From Bacteroidia bacterium (lineage in GTDB: Bacteria > Bacteroidota > Bacteroidia > Bacteroidales > Dysgonomonadaceae): 8,777 nucleotides of DNA. Both the position numbers and the translations under genes were made by a program. The notes beneath the pieces were generated by a model, which searched no databases, had not been told where the DNA came from, and saw nothing but the letters and a program-made list of their open reading frames with translations. The DNA lies in assembly GCA_025999435.1 (NCBI GenBank), contig BNXH01000063.1:1-8777 (forward strand), given 5' to 3'. Each line of letters opens with the position of its first letter. The stretch's first letter is position 1. Below are positions 7,846 through 8,777 of this stretch, in pieces.

Positions 7846-8214
7846 ATGGATTCTCATAAGAATTTGATTGTATGGCAAAAAAGTATAGACCTTGTAAAAT
7901 TGGTTTATTCTGTGATGCATTCATTTCCTAAAGATGAGCAATTCGGGTTAGTTTCTCAAATAAAAAGAGCCGTAGTTTCGATTCCATCTAATATTGCAGA
8001 AGGATTTGGCAGAGGTTCTAAAAAAGATTGTAAACGTTTTATTCATATAGCACTAGGTTCTGCTATTGAGCTCGATACACAATTGATTATATCGAAAGAG
8101 TTAGATTTTCTGAGTGAGAAAGATCATGGAGTAATCTGTTCTTTACTTTCAGAAATAAAGAGAATGCTAAAAGCTTTAATCAAATCGTTGAAAGAAGAAT
8201 CTCTAGTAAACTAG
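7846..8214 (+). CDS. Four-helix bundle protein, 23S rRNA-intervening-sequence (IVP/S23) family
   Basis: This 122-residue complete protein carries the family hallmark [21 protein letters not shown] (residues 41-61), followed by [17 protein letters not shown] (64-80). The N-terminal [16 protein letters not shown] is also typical of the family. Members fold as an antiparallel four-helix bundle and are known from ORFs inside 23S rRNA intervening sequences and as scattered small genes in Bacteroidetes. The molecular function is not established; the fold is shared with the Avd accessory protein of diversity-generating retroelements, and nucleic-acid binding has been suggested. The gene lies between the two complex II genes frdA and frdB, where no accessory gene is expected, and is visibly more AT-rich than frdA. 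Its stop codon TAG (8212-8214) lies inside the right inverted repeat, so the last codons are part of the repeat. It has no role in complex II that I can infer. Confidence 0.93.
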   Translation: MDSHKNLIVWQKSIDLVKLVYSVMHSFPKDEQFGLVSQIKRAVVSIPSNIAEGFGRGSKKDCKRFIHIALGSAIELDTQLIISKELDFLSEKDHGVICSLLSEIKRMLKALIKSLKEESLVN

Positions 8215-8224
8215 TATACTAAAA
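8207..8224 (-). repeat. Right inverted repeat of the IVP cassette
   Basis: This 18-nt arm is the exact reverse complement of 7768-7785. It overlaps the last two sense codons and the TAG stop of the IVP gene and ends 18 nt before the frdB start codon. The preceding TCTCTAG (8200-8206) pairs with CTAGAGA at 7802-7808, lengthening the potential stem to 25 bp with a 16-nt bulge on the left side. Confidence 0.85.
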
Positions 8225-8242
8225 ACTTTAAAACTCAAAAAA

Positions 8243-8777
8243 ATGGAAAAACTAATCAATATAACATTAAAAGTTTGGCGTCAAAAAGGTCCTCAGGTAA
8301 AAGGGGCTTTTGAAACACATAAGCTAGATGGCATTTCAACAGAGAGTTCATTCCTGGAAATGCTTGATATCTTAAACGAAAATCTGATCAATGAGGGAAA
8401 AGAACCTGTAGTATTCGACCATGACTGTCGCGAAGGTATTTGCGGTATGTGTAGCTTATACATTAACGGGCATCCTCACGGACCGGACGAGGATATTACA
8501 ACATGTCAGCTGCATATGCGTAAATTCAAGGATGGTGAAACTATCACAATCGAGCCTTGGCGTTCGGCAGGATTCCCTGTGATTCGCGACCTGATGGTAG
8601 ATCGTATGGCTTTTGATAAGATTATGCAGGCAGGAGGTTATGTCAGTGTAAATACTGGAGGTATACCTGATGCTAACGCGATACCTATTCCTAAAAAAGA
8701 TGCGGATGAGGCTATGGATGCTGCTTCTTGTATTGGTTGCGGAGCTTGTGTTGCTGCATGTAAGAATGGTTCGGCTA
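8243..8777 (+). CDS. frdB/sdhB: Succinate dehydrogenase/fumarate reductase iron-sulfur subunit, 3'-truncated by window end
   Basis: The first 178 codons are present, of about 250 expected. This subunit relays electrons between FAD in the flavoprotein and the heme-bearing membrane anchor through [2Fe-2S], [4Fe-4S] and [3Fe-4S] clusters. The ferredoxin-type N-domain shows [10 protein letters not shown] (Cys62, Cys67, Cys70) and the fourth ligand Cys88 in TTCQL, making the [2Fe-2S] site. [18 protein letters not shown] (104-121) is the conserved linker. [11 protein letters not shown] (Cys163, 166, 169, 173) begins the [4Fe-4S]/[3Fe-4S] domain; the remaining cysteines lie beyond the window. The start is the ATG of [14 protein letters not shown], chosen because it gives the usual N-terminus, with an A-rich leader and no Shine-Dalgarno. 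It follows the inserted IVP cassette by 18 nt, so expression from the frdC promoter must pass through that cassette. Confidence 0.96.
   Translation, partial: MEKLINITLKVWRQKGPQVKGAFETHKLDGISTESSFLEMLDILNENLINEGKEPVVFDHDCREGICGMCSLYINGHPHGPDEDITTCQLHMRKFKDGETITIEPWRSAGFPVIRDLMVDRMAFDKIMQAGGYVSVNTGGIPDANAIPIPKKDADEAMDAASCIGCGACVAACKNGSA

Larger units (their letters stand above)
7768..8224. mobile_element. IVS-like cassette: four-helix-bundle ORF bounded by inverted repeats
   Basis: Perfect 18-bp inverted repeats (7768-7785 and 8207-8224) bound a 457-bp unit lying exactly between the frdA stop codon and a point 18 nt before the frdB start. The arms extend by a further 7 bp (7802-7808 with 8200-8206) once a 16-nt stretch in the left arm is looped out. 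The only gene inside is an intact IVP/S23-family ORF. This is the architecture of 23S rRNA intervening sequences, where such ORFs sit in the loop of a long stem, but here the host is a protein operon. Removing the unit would leave a normal short intergenic spacer. There is no transposase, and I find no exact target-site duplication, so mobility is inferred. Confidence 0.55.

Noticed and set aside
7846..8214. IVP-family protein as part of a diversity-generating retroelement (Avd-like)
   Set aside because: The fold is related to Avd, but there is no reverse transcriptase and no template/variable repeat pair in the window.
7760..8240. Target-site duplication flanking the IVP cassette
   Set aside because: CTTAA just before the left arm and CTTTAA just after the right arm are similar but not identical. 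No exact duplication is found at the repeat ends.
1..8777. CRISPR array, tRNA, rRNA or transposase gene
   Set aside because: No regularly spaced repeats, cloverleaf-like sequence, rRNA-like segment or transposase motif was seen on either strand.

Overview
The window looks like a chromosomal segment of a Bacteroidales bacterium, closest in feel to Dysgonomonas or Parabacteroides. This rests on four things. The DNA is AT-rich, and the genes lack Shine-Dalgarno motifs and have A-rich leaders. There is a textbook Bacteroidetes promoter (TTTG, 19-nt spacer, TATTTTTG). The succinate dehydrogenase/fumarate reductase genes are in the order C-A-B, and their proteins read like the Bacteroides enzymes. 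The genus is inferred, not proven. All real genes are on the + strand.

Left half (2-4835): the end of a surface-polysaccharide operon, with 3 to 7 nt between genes. It holds the C-terminal part of a GHMP sugar kinase of the heptose-7-phosphate kinase type, a small GT-A-like glycosyltransferase, an MBOAT membrane O-acyltransferase, a membrane-anchored SGNH-like protein and a GT4 glycosyltransferase. A consistent model is that the kinase helps make an activated heptose, the two transferases build a glycan, and the MBOAT/SGNH pair acetylates or otherwise acylates it at the membrane or in the periplasm.

Middle (4836-5047): a 212-bp intergenic region with no convincing terminator. It contains the strong promoter and, just past the predicted transcription start, an AU-rich hairpin in the leader of the next operon.

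Right half (5048-8777): the respiratory complex II operon, with diheme cytochrome b (frdC/sdhC), flavoprotein (frdA/sdhA) and the iron-sulfur subunit (frdB/sdhB, cut by the window end). Together they form the membrane enzyme that exchanges electrons between quinones and fumarate/succinate.

The most unusual feature is a 457-bp cassette (7768-8224) between the A and B subunit genes. It encodes a complete 122-aa four-helix-bundle protein of the 23S rRNA intervening-sequence (IVP/S23) family. It is bounded by perfect 18-bp inverted repeats, extended by 7 more bp after a 16-nt insertion in the left arm. This copies the layout of rRNA intervening sequences (an ORF in the loop of a long stem), but it sits inside a protein-coding respiratory operon. 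In the mRNA it could fold into a long stem, or into a competing local hairpin right after the flavoprotein stop codon.
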